A DNA stretch of 64,000 bases, from the NCBI GenBank assembly GCA_038380795.1, contig CM076275.1, forward strand, positions 3,350,501-3,414,500. Direction: 5' to 3'. The position numbers were made by a program, and so were the translations under genes. Positions 38,589 through 50,744 of this stretch are shown in pieces (within the stretch, counting starts at the first letter, position 1; each line of letters starts with the position of its first letter). The notes below the pieces were generated by a model. It did no database searches and was not told the DNA's origin. It saw only the letters and a list, made by a program, of their open reading frames with translations. Source of the stretch: Pyrocephalus nanus. Taxonomy: Eukaryota > Chordata > Aves > Passeriformes > Tyrannidae.

Positions 38589-39721
38589 TACCTCCAGGGT
38601 CTAAAACATGCTGTGCACTTCATTGAAATCCCAGTTATTTTCAATGATAGATTTTATCTCCTCTTTATTTTTGTGTATTTTTATTTGTCCTCTGGCCCAA
38701 ACCATTGTGAAGCCAATTTTTTTTGAGGGAGTTGAGGAAGGACTGTCACAACATTTCAGTTTTGGATTAGAGGAATTTTCTACTGTAGTCACAAATTTGA
38801 CCCACTTTGACTGAATCAATAATCTGTGAATTTTTCATGGAGCTCACTCTGCTAGAAAGGAATAGTTTTGTAAAGGCCTTGTGGAAGATATTTCAACTAC
38901 TGAAGTTATTTCACTTCTGCAAGTAAATCTTTGCAAACTTTTTTTTTTAACAACATTTTCCAAACTCAAATTTAACCTATTGTGTTGTGAAGTAACATTT
39001 AAGCTGTCACTGGTGGAGAGTGCAACCTTATGTCTTCAGATTCTCTTGCAATTTTTCCAAAATTGCTTCTGCTTCCCCTTTTTCTTCTTTCACTAAGCAA
39101 AAAATTTGGAGCCTCACAACTTTTTTCTTGCTTACTGGTATTTGCAAGAACCAATCTGGTCTGCTCGTGTTAGTTTTGTTCTTGTAGCTCTGTCACAGCT
39201 TTATTATGATAATATCTAGGAAAATGTCCTTTAATATGTATGGGGAGTGACAGTTGGGAATTTGGCTCCACTGATTTATCCAGCCTTTAGCTTTGATCAC
39301 CACACAATCCATCTTCTTTTATGAAACAAAACAAACCATTCTAATTAGTTGGCTGTTACAATCAGTGATCATCAACTGTGGAAGACTAATTAACCTCGGT
39401 AGTAAAACATAATGTAAGTATTTTTTGTTTATTTGTTTAACGAGTTAAGAAATCAAGAGAAGAGAGAGAGTTAAAAAGAGATGAAAACACTAACGAAGAC
39501 TCAAACCTGCTCCTCTAAACTCACATCTGGTCTCTTGACTTGCTCAGAAGGCAACTGAGCAGACAGAAACACAGGAAATTTATTTATCCTCTGCTTTTTC
39601 TTTCCTCTTTTTTATAAATTCCGTCTTTGTACCTTATTGGCATTTAAGTTGATGGTTCGTGTTGAACAGAAAGGACGTTTTATAGTTTTGTTCTCTAAAT
39701 TATTCTGTCTGTTCCTCGTTG

Positions 39722-39741
39722 CCACACATTGTAATGTGTGG
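39722..39741. repeat. Perfect 9-bp-arm inverted repeat
   Basis: CCACACATT, a GT spacer, then AATGTGTGG. Confidence 0.9.
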
Positions 39742-40319
39742 GCCATTATTCTGGTCAGTCATCCCGCTTTAAATCTCTTTCAAGTCCTTTGACACATTTT
39801 TTCAGTCTTAGCTAATCCAGTGTACCTGGAGTCCAGGCCTGCCAAATTGAATTACACTGCGGTCAGTCCTGCTTAGCACCTCATCCATACTTAATTTCTG
39901 CAGCCCCCGTGTTTTATGTGTGCATAAATTTTTCATTTGCAACAATGCTTCAGCTTAGCTAAGGGAGAGCTGAGAAGGCTGAGGGCTTTGTTGCTCAGTT
40001 CCTTCATCAGTGCAGAATTTTGTGCTTGGGTTTGGACCAACTGCCTGTGTAAGTGGGGTTCATGGTCCTGGCAGAAAGTTGTGTAGTTTTTGATGAACAC
40101 AATGAGAGCTGTTCATTTCCAGCCCTTTCCAGCTCCCCAGCAGGTTGTTGAGTGCTGAAATGGGAACCCTGCCCTGGTCACAGCTGGGGAGAGAACAGCT
40201 CTGACACTGACACCTCAGGATCCCAATCCAGATCAGATGAATTATCTGTAGACACTTGGTCAGGAAACACAAGCTGAAGATTCAGTATTACTCATATTCA
40301 GTGATCTGATTACCTGTTT

Positions 40320-41345
40320 AAAGGGCTCTCTGGTACATTCCAAAAGGTAGGGAAAAAGTTAGGATCACTAAAGAATAAGCCCAGATAACAACTGTGATGA
40401 GAGGGAAACAGCAAGGGGAAAACAGAGAAGCTGATGTGAGAAGAAATATGGTATGTTTGGTTTTGGCACATTGAGATTCCAAGGTGGACAAGGTGTCCCT
40501 GAGAGGAAATCACAATAATTGTACAAAAGGACAGAAGGATAACCCAGAGCAAACACCTGTAGTTTCTCAGACTTCCAAGGATTGAAGTGGGGAAAGGCAA
40601 GACTGGACTATTACAGGTAAAATGATGTTGAGATACCACTTAGGGAGAGTATAATACTTAATATGATACATCCTAGCAGAGAGGGAAAGAATAGCTAAGA
40701 GTAGATGAAGAAATAATTGCTTCTCCAAGGGGCCTCATTTCTGAGGCTGAATGAAGCAGAAGGCACTTTCAGAGGTAGGAGGGGAAAAGTGCAAGGAAAA
40801 GGAGATTGGGTGGGAAGGAGGTCAGAGCAGAGTGGTCAGGCTGAAAGACTGGGATCAAAATGGTTAAATACAACAGTGAGTAGGAATATAAAATTTTCCT
40901 TTAACAAGCTGACCAGATCTTGAGAAAATAGGGCTGGAGGAGAGAGTCAGAGATGCCAGTCAGGCAGAAGGCAGACAACACACAGTGGGATTGGAGAGAA
41001 GAAAGGTATTTTATGAAGAAATGCCACAACACTGGAGAAAAAAGAATGGGATTAATTTGCAGTGAAAAAATTAGTGCAGGTCCTAAATTTCCACCACAGC
41101 AGCAGAGAAATGGTAAAAGGAATAACAATAAAGTCCAAGGACTCAATAGTGAGTAGCTGAAGGACAGTGGAGAGAAGGGGATTGAAAGACAAACTGTTGA
41201 GAAAGTCATCTGAGAACTCACAAGAACAGAGCTCAGAACACCAGAAAAATGTGGTCCAAAGAGTGGCCATTTCTCAAGAGTGAGATGGTTGATTCAGGAT
41301 TGGATGAGTAGATGACCACTGTACAATAAACAAAGGCAAATGTGT
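40320..41345. other. Purine-rich, strand-asymmetric block
   Basis: For about 1 kb the + strand is dominated by A and G (words such as GAGAGGGAAA, GGAGGGGAAAAG, GGAGAGAAG), unlike the T-rich flanks. The pyrimidine-rich minus strand therefore carries chance open frames of about 106-109 codons rich in S, L, F and P. No known element was recognised. Confidence 0.5.
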
Positions 41346-41450
41346 GCTGAAGTGAAATTTGAGTGATTTGATTTGAGTCAGGTGACACATCCTAAGCCAA
41401 CAACACTATCTGCACAAAATTATTTCATAACTCAGCAGCAAAGTATTTAA

Positions 41451-41466
41451 TTTTTTTTTTTTTTTT
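41451..41466. repeat. T16 homopolymer
   Basis: An uninterrupted T run between TTAA and AACAAAACC. Confidence 0.9.
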
Positions 41467-41604
41467 AACAAAACCTGTTAAAGTCCCAGGTAATGCTATG
41501 CTTTCTATCTATATGTGCCACTGGTTGACTCTTCCCTTTTTACACAGTAAAATCAACTTTTGAGGAAACTGCTGTAAAATGCTGAGACTTCCAAAATTAT
41601 AAAT

Positions 41605-42110
41605 GCGCAGCTTCGTCGCGTTTTTGATGGCACCTGGAGCCTCCACGGGGGGGAACCTTTGGAGCTGCACCCTCAAAGGATATGGGAAGAAGGGCTGGTT
41701 TGAGATCTGTGGTTGCCAGGCTTCGTGATTCAAGGGCACAGCAAAGGCAAATCTTAATAACTCAGTGGAAGTGCCTCCTGAAATGCGTGTCCTGCGGTTT
41801 CCACGAGTGTGTCAATGGCATTCAGCTTCAAATTTCACCTCAAGGTGTGCTGCAGCATGTGCTGTCTCCACACTGGATCATGTGCATTCGTGGCATCATA
41901 AATTAATGTGATTATGTAAATTCTGTCTCTCGGCTGGGCCCTTCCTGGAGCTGCAGTCACCTTCCATTAAGGCCCAGGCTGATGGCAGATGGGTAACGCT
42001 CCTGATGGCCTCGTTTGAGAGCTGGGAAATGCTACAGATATTATGAGCTCCATCTCCAGCATCAAATAAGCAGACAGACAGCCCTGAGCACGCCGAGAAA
42101 TGCAGCAGAA
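41605..42110. other. CpG-enriched block, candidate conserved element
   Basis: A dozen or more CpGs, including the TTCGTCGCG cluster near 41613, lie in about 500 bp of unique sequence flanked by AT-rich DNA. Chance open frames cross it on both strands but none is recognisable. Confidence 0.35.
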
Positions 42111-43346
42111 TGTTTAGACATTCACAGTACTGAGCTCTCTTAAATCAGCAGTGCTGAATAAGCAACAGGGGCATTAGCCTATTTAGATGCTAAAAAGGTT
42201 GGGATTTTAAAATTACCCAGCTCCTTATAGTATTTATAACTGGTTTGGTTTGCATGCATTTCACTAGCATTCATTTTATTCTGACACAGGAAACTGCATT
42301 CTGATTATTTCCCCAAACCAACCTTGTACAGTGGATTTTGACTACACTCTGGAGGTGGCTTTGGGATTGATATTATTTTTTTAATTGTCTTTTGTTTGAC
42401 AAGCCAATTCTATTCAGAAATCACACATGAATTCTTAGGTAATCAATGTTAATTGTAAAAATCCTCAACAGCTTAATCTGCTGTAGATTTCTTGAGAATT
42501 TAATAAGCCTCTCTCATAATAAAATGTGTCAGAAGGGGCAAATATTTTGCTAGCACAGCTTGTAACTGATTGTTTGTACCATGGCAGCAAGTATTCGCAC
42601 AGCAGAAGTACTGTGCAGTCATTTTTAAAAAGAAACATTTGGTTTAGTGCCTTAAGGGCAAGAATTTTTACAATATTTTTTAAAATTCATTTACTCTCTC
42701 ATCCCTACCAGCAATATGTCAATTTTTTTTTGGTGAGGATTGCATGTTATTCGCCTTAAGAAAAGCAAAAGCAACATAATGAAGCAGAACTCAGATGAGC
42801 TGTCTAAGGATGCTTTAGGGGGGAAGGGTGTTGACTTTTCCCCTGCAGTTGCAAAGTGACAATAAGATTTTCTGAACCTTTTTGCTTCAGAAAAGAAAAC
42901 AACGAAAAAAAAAAAAAACCAACCAAACTCTCTCTTTTTTGGGCAGTAGGATGTTTTGGAATATGAAATTGTGTTGCCCATGACTGAACTAGGCCATTGC
43001 CAGAATAAATGAGTTCTAAACTGTACTGAAGGACACAGAGCTGATGAAGATCCCAGGGTGGGTTTGGCACATATTTCAGCCCCTTAGTTTGTCCCAACAC
43101 AGATGGATCCTGCCAAACAGCTGAATGTCTGCAGAGACATCAGACAGTGGAGTTCTGATGGTGTTAAACCTCACAGACCTCTTGCATTTGGCCAAGGATG
43201 AGGAGGGTTTGAAAGCTTCTTTGCCCACACCTTCTGGGAGAGTCCTGTTGGAACTTTACAGAGTTATTAAACCCTGCCAAGAAACCTGCCTGGATTTGCA
43301 GCCTCACTTAGTGACCTGCACCTTTGTGTCTGCACAGCCACGGCCA

Positions 43347-43365
43347 CCCAGGGTTCAACCCTGGG
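43347..43365. repeat. Perfect 9-bp-arm palindrome
   Basis: CCCAGGGTT, a central C, then AACCCTGGG. It is a 19-bp near-perfect dyad in unique sequence. Confidence 0.9.
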
Positions 43366-43712
43366 AGTAGAAATATGAGCTGGAGGAGGGAAATGGTGGG
43401 AAATGACTGCTCTGCCACGTCAAAATTGTGAAAAACAATTTTGGAGCTGTCTAATTGCGTGGAACAGGGCACAGTGAGGGAGGATCAGCTTTCCTCCCCA
43501 AACAAACCCGACAGCTCGGATTAATCTCACAAACCATCAGCAATTCAGCTTCCTTGGAGATCTTGGCAGACCTGATCAATATGTTATTTTAATATCAAAA
43601 TAAATAGATACTGGGCAGAGAAAAGGTGCCTTTATCCTGTTAGAATGTGTTCTTTTTTGGGAACAGGGAAAAAACCCATAGGCCCTCTGAGAAGGAAAGA
43701 AAGGCCTGTAAC

Positions 43713-43731
43713 AAAAAAAAAAAAAAAAAAA
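43713..43731. repeat. A19 homopolymer
   Basis: An uninterrupted A run after CCTGTAAC. Confidence 0.9.
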
Positions 43732-46177
43732 GAATTCCATTTCCTGCACAACTCACCTTTAGGTGCTCAGTGCCAAGTTCCTGCATCTCAGCATGAGAAA
43801 TCCAGGGCTCAGAAGTGGCTGCTGAAGATTCCTACAAACCGAGGAGTGGGGAGGAAGATTTCAGCTTTAATTATGAACTTCCTGCTATCTCCCCTCCTCC
43901 TTTGAAATTCAAGGCACTTCATTTTATTTTTACATAGTTTAGCGTCTGAGACTCCTTTTCATGTTAGTGGAAAAATAACGATGAAAAGGAAAATAATTCT
44001 CTTATGAAAATTCATGAGAACAGGCAGAGTTTAGAAGCTGTGTTATTTATTCAGGAGAGCACAATGACTTTTAAGAACACTGGGATTTTATGTTTGTATG
44101 GATTTTTTGGTTTGGTTCTTTTCCTTTGTGCACCTAGGCTGCTTACATACAACTCTGCAGCTGTTGAGCATATGTATTAGGTCTGAAAGTTAAAAATCAT
44201 CTAGAATTTAGATTAAAAAATAAATTGCCTGTAAGCACAATAATCTGTTAGCTAAGACTGTGAGGGGAACTTTCAAACCACGTTTTTATGTGTTGAAGTG
44301 CTCAAAGGCAGAAATCCATGTGCTTCCCTAATGGCCTTAATAAACAATCTTAGCATTTTTAGTCCAGGAATGAGTAAAGCCAGGAACTAAAATCTCAAAA
44401 AGATGTTACTGAGGGATCCTGGTACTGTGCAGAGGGAGTTGTCTTGGCAGTTTAAGACTATCCATAATGACATTTATATCTGTTTAGACACAGAGCTTGC
44501 TGTTTTCTGAGTAGCCTTGCTCAAGTAGTTGCAGTTCCCTGACTGGGTGTTGCTGGATCTCAGAAATCATCTCAGTCAGTCGAACACACTGCACTTCTGG
44601 CCCTCTAGGGCCTCAAAATCTCTGTCTGCTTTTCCAAGTCCTCTGTTTCTTTAAAACACACAAGAAAATATAAAATCAAAGAGTCCTTCAGCTGGCAGAA
44701 CCGATAACCCTGAGCATCCTGGGCCCCAAGACTCTTTATTCTCTTTCAAGAGCTGGTTGCTGGCTGGGCTTAGTGGTATCCACGCAGGAATCTTCAGGGC
44801 ATTTTCCCTGCAGGATGGGTCAGGGCTTTTCTTGCAAAACATGCTGCTATACCAAAACTTTCAGCCTTCTTTGTATCTAGCTGAGAGGTTCCTTCTGGTA
44901 TGTTGTATTCCCCATGCTTATTTTATATTGATTTCTTAGTGTTGGTAAGAAATAAAGGCTTGACTCTTCCTCTTTCCTTGGAAATACCTATTTTTCATTT
45001 CACTGGGATGACACCTGATACACTTTCACCTCAACAGTTGAGATTTTTGCTTTAACTCTTCCCTGAATTTTTCATCTCCAACTCTGTCTTTTGAGTACAA
45101 CCTGCTTTCTGGGAATGCTCCTGTGGCTACTGGTGCTCTCCCCAATGGACAGATTTAATTCCCAATATAATCTCACTGGTGTCATTGTTTGGAAGAATAG
45201 CAAGTGGAGTATTCAAGTAAAAGTGTCTGGAAGGAGCCTCATTCTGCCAGAAGGGCCCCCAGTCACTGCTAAGCCCCATCAAGAACCTTTGCACATCTCC
45301 TAAAGAACAGTGAGGAGTGGTCTTTTTATTTCTTACGGCTCTTTTAAGCCAGATCTTTTGGGGAACAGATATGAAGGCAGCAAGAGGAAGTAATCAATAG
45401 CCTTAGTGCAATCAGATAGTTGAAATTATTCCTTTGAATGCTGAAATCAAAGGAAGTGGCAGCATGTAAGTGCAGTGGGATGATGCTGCAATGCAAGGCA
45501 GCTCTGCATGTTATTATTCTCTGCATGTGAAGGTGTAAAATCCAGGTAGAGAAATTGCTATAATAATATGTCTGTTCTCATTTTAAAGTGTTTGTATGAA
45601 ATAAGGAGTTTGTATCTGATTCAATAGCACAGTACCTTTTTTTTTTCCCCAAAGTAACAGGTGTAGACTGTTTTCCTCAAATAGTTGGACTGCAAGAGAC
45701 TCAAAGTACATCCAACTCTTGTGAAAAATACGAAAGGTTGTAGAAACGAGGCCAAGCTCTTAATTCTAATAAACAGAATAACAAAGCAATACAAAGAGAG
45801 AAGAGAGCATTGCCATTTCTACTGACATGTTTCAGCTTTGTCATTCTTTTCCTTAAGAACAGGAGAAACAACTTATGCAGAGGAAAGATAGAAACAGGCA
45901 GGTACTGCTGGGCTTATCTCCAGTGTGATAAGCTGCCTCCAGAGAGACAAGAACAACCTGTGCACGAGGCATGCAGGAGGAACAGGCAGTACATTTTAAA
46001 CTCTTCCCACAGTGAATTGTTCCAGCTTCAGGAAGCCATTCAAGTTTGCTCTGTCAGAGATCCTTCCAGATTCTCAGGAAGCACAAATACCCTGATGTGC
46101 TGAAGTTTTTGATTTTATTTAGTTAGGCTTGAAATAATTGAATCTTATGTAGGAATTCTGGGTTGATATAAGGTCTA

Positions 46178-46191
46178 GAAAGAAAGAAAGA
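46178..46191. repeat. (GAAA)n microsatellite
   Basis: Three GAAA units. Confidence 0.8.
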
Positions 46192-48020
46192 TGGATGAAG
46201 TTAATCCTGATCCTGAGGAAAGTCTCCATGTGGGCTGTAGTTGAAAACTGATATGCACAGCAGACACCTGAGGACAAGTTTACCTGAGGAACCCTTGCAG
46301 TATGTGGGCCCACCCATGGGTGCCAAAATCAAACCTGCCTTCCAGGGACCTGCTAACCCTGAGGGTGGTGAGATGGCTTTTGCTTGGTGGAAGTGATCTC
46401 TGGAAGAGACCTCTGGGAAGAGATTCTCCTTCATGCAACCAGCCCAGAGAGGACCAGAGCTCTGAGGGCTTTCAGGCTTCAGTCCTGAGAGCAGAGCAAA
46501 CAGGAACAAGAGTTTCTGTCCCTGCAGCCCTTTAAGTGCCAAGGAATGTGCAAAGCCCCAACTTTGGGTCCTCAAGACCACTTGCAGCCTGAGATAAACT
46601 GGCACACCACCACTGACCCAGCTGCACCCAATTTGGGGCTCTGAGCTTCTGGCCCCCCAGGGCACACCTGGAAGCTGTAAAATCTTGGGTGGAGCCAAGA
46701 TTTCTGGAGCTTCTGAGCCCCTTTTTGCATAAAGCCTTGTGCTTGGCAGCCCTCTGTGGAAGTGCAGGTGATGGTGGAGCTCTTGTCAGAGATTCCATGT
46801 GCAGTCCTGGCCTCTGGCTGGTGGCATCTGCAGACCCTGGGGCCTTGTCCCTGCTCCTGTGCCAGCCAAGCAGATGCCATCTCCCTGCATTCTCACAGCA
46901 CGTGGTAAGTAATGTGTCTGTGTGGTGAGTGATGAGGCTGAGTCACTTTAGGTTCTCCCTGTGTGAAATGTGTTTTTAAATCACTAACATTTCTTTATGT
47001 GTTCAAACGTTCAGAGGCTCAATTCTGTAAGGCTTAAAAGCTCCTTAAAACTTCTGCCTTTTGGTGCATCAGTTCACCAGCCTGAAAGGCAAAAGCAGGC
47101 AGGGTTTGCCTATAAGTATTAATACTTGACCAAAACATTCATGTGTGTTTGCTTCTGGAATACTGAAAACAGTAGTGGATCCTTTCAACTCTGGGACTCG
47201 AAACAGGATTAAAGTTTTGGGTTTTGGGGGGAAAAAAAAGAAAAAAAAAAGGACAGAGAAAAAGGGGTAATTTGCTTTGGCCTGGCTTGCTCCTGACATA
47301 TTTATTCCAAAGCAACACGATTAGCATAGCAGAGCATGTTCCCAGAGTGTGTGAATGTGCACTTCCACTGAGAAGGGATTTGCTGGCTGGCTGCTTATGG
47401 CAGCCAATGCTCTTGTCTAGGTTTTAATTTGTTTGTTTGGATGTTTGATGTGTTGTTACAGGAGTTATAGGATTGAAAGGCTTCCAAAAGTCTTATCCAG
47501 CCTCTCAAAATACCACTCATTCCAGAGGAATACATGTTTGTTTTTGGAAAATAGATGTTCTTTTTACTAAAAGAAGTAGTTTTGGTGTAGTTTTGGTGGG
47601 GGTGTGGAATCTGGGCATCCAGTTAAAACTTTCAGCTGTTGCTCGCTTGGCCAAGCTGACAAAAATTACTTTTGACTTCCTTCAGATAGAGTGGCACTTT
47701 GCACTATTGTTTCTGACAAAAATGTGTCTTGAAAAGAATATATTAATTTTTGAAAGCCAGACTGTTTCTTGCAACCAAAATGGCTGCTGTGCTACCAATT
47801 CCCTGCACCTGTAGGAGTGAGGATGCTGCAAGTTTCTTGCAGCATTCCCTTCTTCATTGCACACATTATATGAAGTACTACTGAAATTGCTAAGGTGTTG
47901 CTTTAAATTAATGAAATGCTTTGAGATCTATTCCACCCTGAATTCTTCTTGCTATTAAATATCACTCTCTTTGAGAGAGTAAGTTTCCTCTCATTATCAA
48001 AAGCAGATCCTGAAGATGAT

Positions 48021-48031
48021 GGGGGGGGGGG
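48021..48031. repeat. G11 homopolymer
   Basis: Eleven consecutive G residues after GATGAT. Confidence 0.9.
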
Positions 48032-50423
48032 AGGTAGGAAGACAATCATGTTTCCTTCATTGTCTGCAGGCAAAACTGCAAATATGTTCAGGTGGAACTG
48101 TTCTAGTCCCCAGCTAAGGGGACACACCTGGTTTGTTGTTGTCTTGGAGGCAGCTGCAGTGAGAACTGAGCTTAAGCCTAAGGCTGTGCATGTTCTTTAT
48201 AGTCAGTAAAGTGATAGAAAGGGCTCAGTGAGCTGCTGGAATGGCTTGAAACAAACACATTTAATTACTTCTTTTTTATTTTTAAGTGATGATAGGAGAG
48301 TGAAAGACATCATAAGCTCCAGAAGAATTTTCCAATAGGAACTGGGTTTGCAATATGAATGCTGGGACAATAAGAGCAGGCAGGTGTAAGGCTGTGCAGC
48401 TCTGTCCTGAGTGGACTTTTCTTTTAACCTTATAATGTAAATGCCTGATGTAGTTTGGTCCACAGATGCTGTACAAGGTATTTATTACTTGCCACTCAGA
48501 TCCTGTGATTTTTGAGGCATCAGTCTAGCTAAGAATTTCATTATACATCTAGTTTGGCTGAGGTGCTTGTTTAGTTCAGTCGCTCATCTCCATCCTGCAC
48601 AATTCATGGCTGATAGCTTTGATGACACTGAATCACTCAGGTCTAGCATTTCTTCACTGATTTTTCTCTAGCTAATCCTAAGGTGTTCTTAACAATGTTA
48701 CATGTTCCCAAGGATCTGTCTTTTGAGATTATGGAAATTAAAGTCAATGAAAAGGCCAAGAGTCTGCTTTGTGCTATGACCTCTCCTTTTGCAGTGTCCA
48801 GGGGACAAGCACAGTCCTTTCATCTTTGTCTCCAGATTCTGCTCATCACTATCTACAGCAGGACATTCAAACACATTTTTGACTCTAAGTTTGTGCATTT
48901 GCAGGAATTCAGGGCCGTAAGTAAAGTGAATGAGGAAATTTTCATGTCAGGCTGAAAAAAACCCAAAATACATGGAGGTAATAGAAAGAAAATAAGACAA
49001 TCATTACACTGTGATAAGAAAGCTTTGTTGGGGGCTGTGGAGAAGTCAGTTGTTGTGGCAAACTGAAATTTTGTGCAGCCTCAGCCTAAGAGATGCTATC
49101 CACAGCTGGATTTGGGGGTTCAGAGCCAAGCAACCCCCCAACCACAGCATTTAGCATCTGCTGTGCTGGTACCTCTGTGAGGCAGAACGTGTCTGAAAGA
49201 GGGAGTGCTGCTCTCTGCATTAAGAGGACTTCTTCAAAATAACAAGAGAGTTTAATCTTAAATACTTGGCTTCTATTTTGATAGTTTATTATATCATGAT
49301 TGGATTCCTTCTGTGGGCACAATCTTCTTAATAGTAGTATTCAGCTCTGACAAAGGTTGGGCTTGAAGAAAGCTAGAACTGAGATGAAAGAATAGAATTT
49401 TTATTATTTAGCAGCTGAATGTGTCATTACATCAGAGTTGGTATTGTGTAGCAAATTGCAAGCTGTAGTGAAATTGCTTTAAAAAAATATCTGTATATAT
49501 TTCTCTAAAACTGTGATAAAGTCATTCAGCAGCACATTGAAATGTGTTTCTAGCTGAACTGTTACATCTTTTTTTCCTGTGGTACAAGAACAGATGGCAG
49601 TTATTTTTCTCACCAGTCTCCAGCAAAGCTGCTGCAATGCCTTGCCTTCCCTTGTAAATGCTTTCAAGTGAAAGACAACCACACATGACCAAAACGATTC
49701 TGCACTGTAGCACTGGCTTCGTGGTTTCTAAAGCAAACTTTTAATCAGCCTGCAGCATTAGGCTGGTGATAATCACTTAATGTTGTATCAGTCAGGTAGT
49801 TCATTACGGCAGGAAAATGAGCTGTTAGTCAGAATCAGCAGCCACGTTTGGCAGCGAGGTTTTGGAGCAGATGTCTTTTCCATAGGCATTCTTAATGCAA
49901 TAACTGAGTGTCCCATAACTTGAGGGCCACTGAAGTCACTCCCTTAGGATAAACATGGGTGGGTTTGGAGATGTTCTGTCCCTTTGTAGCACTCCTGGAG
50001 GGACAGTGGCTGAGCCAGGAATCTCAGCTGATCATTCAGCAGCTGGTGTGTAGAGGGGAGCCCACATACAAAGGGGATTGGTGGTTTTATACATTTTTAT
50101 AAGCAGAATGTATATTACAATGCTTCACAAAGGATTTTGGTTTAAAATTGTTGCTACCTTCCCGGTAATTTGGCAGCCCTGAGGAGCCTGGTGAAAATGT
50201 CTCTAAATACATCCTGGTGTGACGTTACTTGCCCGTGTCGTTCAACAAAACACTGTGATCTGGAGTGAAATTGTTTGTAGTTATAAATCAAACTGGAACT
50301 GCCAAGTATTGTAAACCTAGGGCTGCCTGCCTACCAACTGATGGCTTTTTAGATTGCCTGCTGTAACGTTCCATATTACAGAACCATTGTTAGGAGCTGT
50401 ATTTAATTTACTTGCTTTAAATT

Positions 50424-50513
50424 GTGGTTTAGTGGACTTGGCAGTGCTGGGTTAATGGTTGGCCTCGACGACCTTAAAGGTCTTTTCCAATCAAAATGAT
50501 TCTAAATTAATAC
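50424..50513 (+). mobile_element. CR1 LINE 3'-end fragment upstream of the Kazal exon
   Basis: GTGGTTTAGTGGACTTGGCA, GGGTTAATGGTTGGCCTCGA and CTTAAAGGTCTTTTCCAATC with a decayed AAATGATTCTAAAT terminus match the sense 3' end of a CR1 subfamily common in birds. It ends about 100 bp before the acceptor of the exon at 50612. Confidence 0.9.
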
Positions 50514-50611
50514 TGCATTGCAAATTCAGCTTTGCCTCAATCCAGAGAAACTCTTAATTCTCCTGCTTTGTGCAAACACGTTCAAGAAGTGTGGTGTGTC
50601 TTGTCTTGCAG

Positions 50612-50744
50612 CCTTCGACAGAAGAAAGGCAGCTTGGCCCAGAAGCACTGGACTGGACCAGCCAACATAGCCAAATGCAAGCCTTGTCCCATGACACATT
50701 CCAGCCCTGTCTGTGGATCTGATGGACACACCTACACTACCAAG
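50612..50744 (+). CDS. SPOCK1: SPOCK1 internal exon: Kazal-like core of the follistatin module
   Basis: This is a 133-nt internal coding exon. Its first base C joins AG from 25855 to make Ser; 44 codons follow, from LRQKKGSLAQKHW to HTYTTK, and the exon ends in phase 0 before donor gtaggt. Cysteines fall at codons 22, 25 and 34 in KCKPCP and PVCGSDGHTY, the Kazal/follistatin signature; the next cysteine should be the first residue of the following exon, which is outside the window. The basic RQKKG...AQKHW linker is characteristic of testican-1 and absent from my recollection of testican-2 and -3. In the family the Kazal-like domain precedes the calcium-binding EC domain. Whether it inhibits a protease in testican-1 is not shown here. 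Compared with remembered human testican-1 (LLPRQKKG), the bird junction reads LVHSLRQKKG, about two residues longer. A CR1 tail ends about 100 bp upstream of the acceptor. Confidence 0.96.

Larger units (their letters stand above)
25856..50611 (+). other. SPOCK1: Complete 24.8-kb SPOCK1 intron
   Basis: The intron runs from donor gtgag at 25856 to acceptor cttgtcttgcag ending at 50611 and splits a codon after its second base. It contains CR1 pieces at 27874-27937, 32865-33130, 36980-37072 and 50424-50513, the diverged direct-repeat pair at 27938-28252 and 29775-30089, and a 35-nt A tract at 30825. It also holds a CpG-enriched pocket at 29183-29440, a purine-rich 1-kb block at 40320-41345, a second CpG-enriched block at 41605-42110 and several short palindromes. 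Open frames such as 32102-32587(+) and 46201-46698(-) have no recognisable domain and no splice partner. No nested gene is supported. The remaining stretches are ordinary unique intron sequence. Confidence 0.9.

Noticed and set aside
40310..41221. Minus-strand hydrophobic open frames that look like membrane proteins.
   Set aside because: They are the translation of a pyrimidine-rich strand (Ser, Leu, Phe, Pro bias), not a recognisable receptor family.
46201..46698. 165-codon open frame on the minus strand in a GC-richer pocket, with a 12-bp palindrome CACCCATGGGTG at 46311.
   Set aside because: No domain recognised, and overlapping frames of similar size occur in other registers, as expected for GC-rich DNA.
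47460..47520. TATAGGATTGAAAGG...CTTATCCAGCCTCTC, faintly like a reverse-complement CR1 end.
   Set aside because: Only scattered matches and no second landmark; too weak to annotate.
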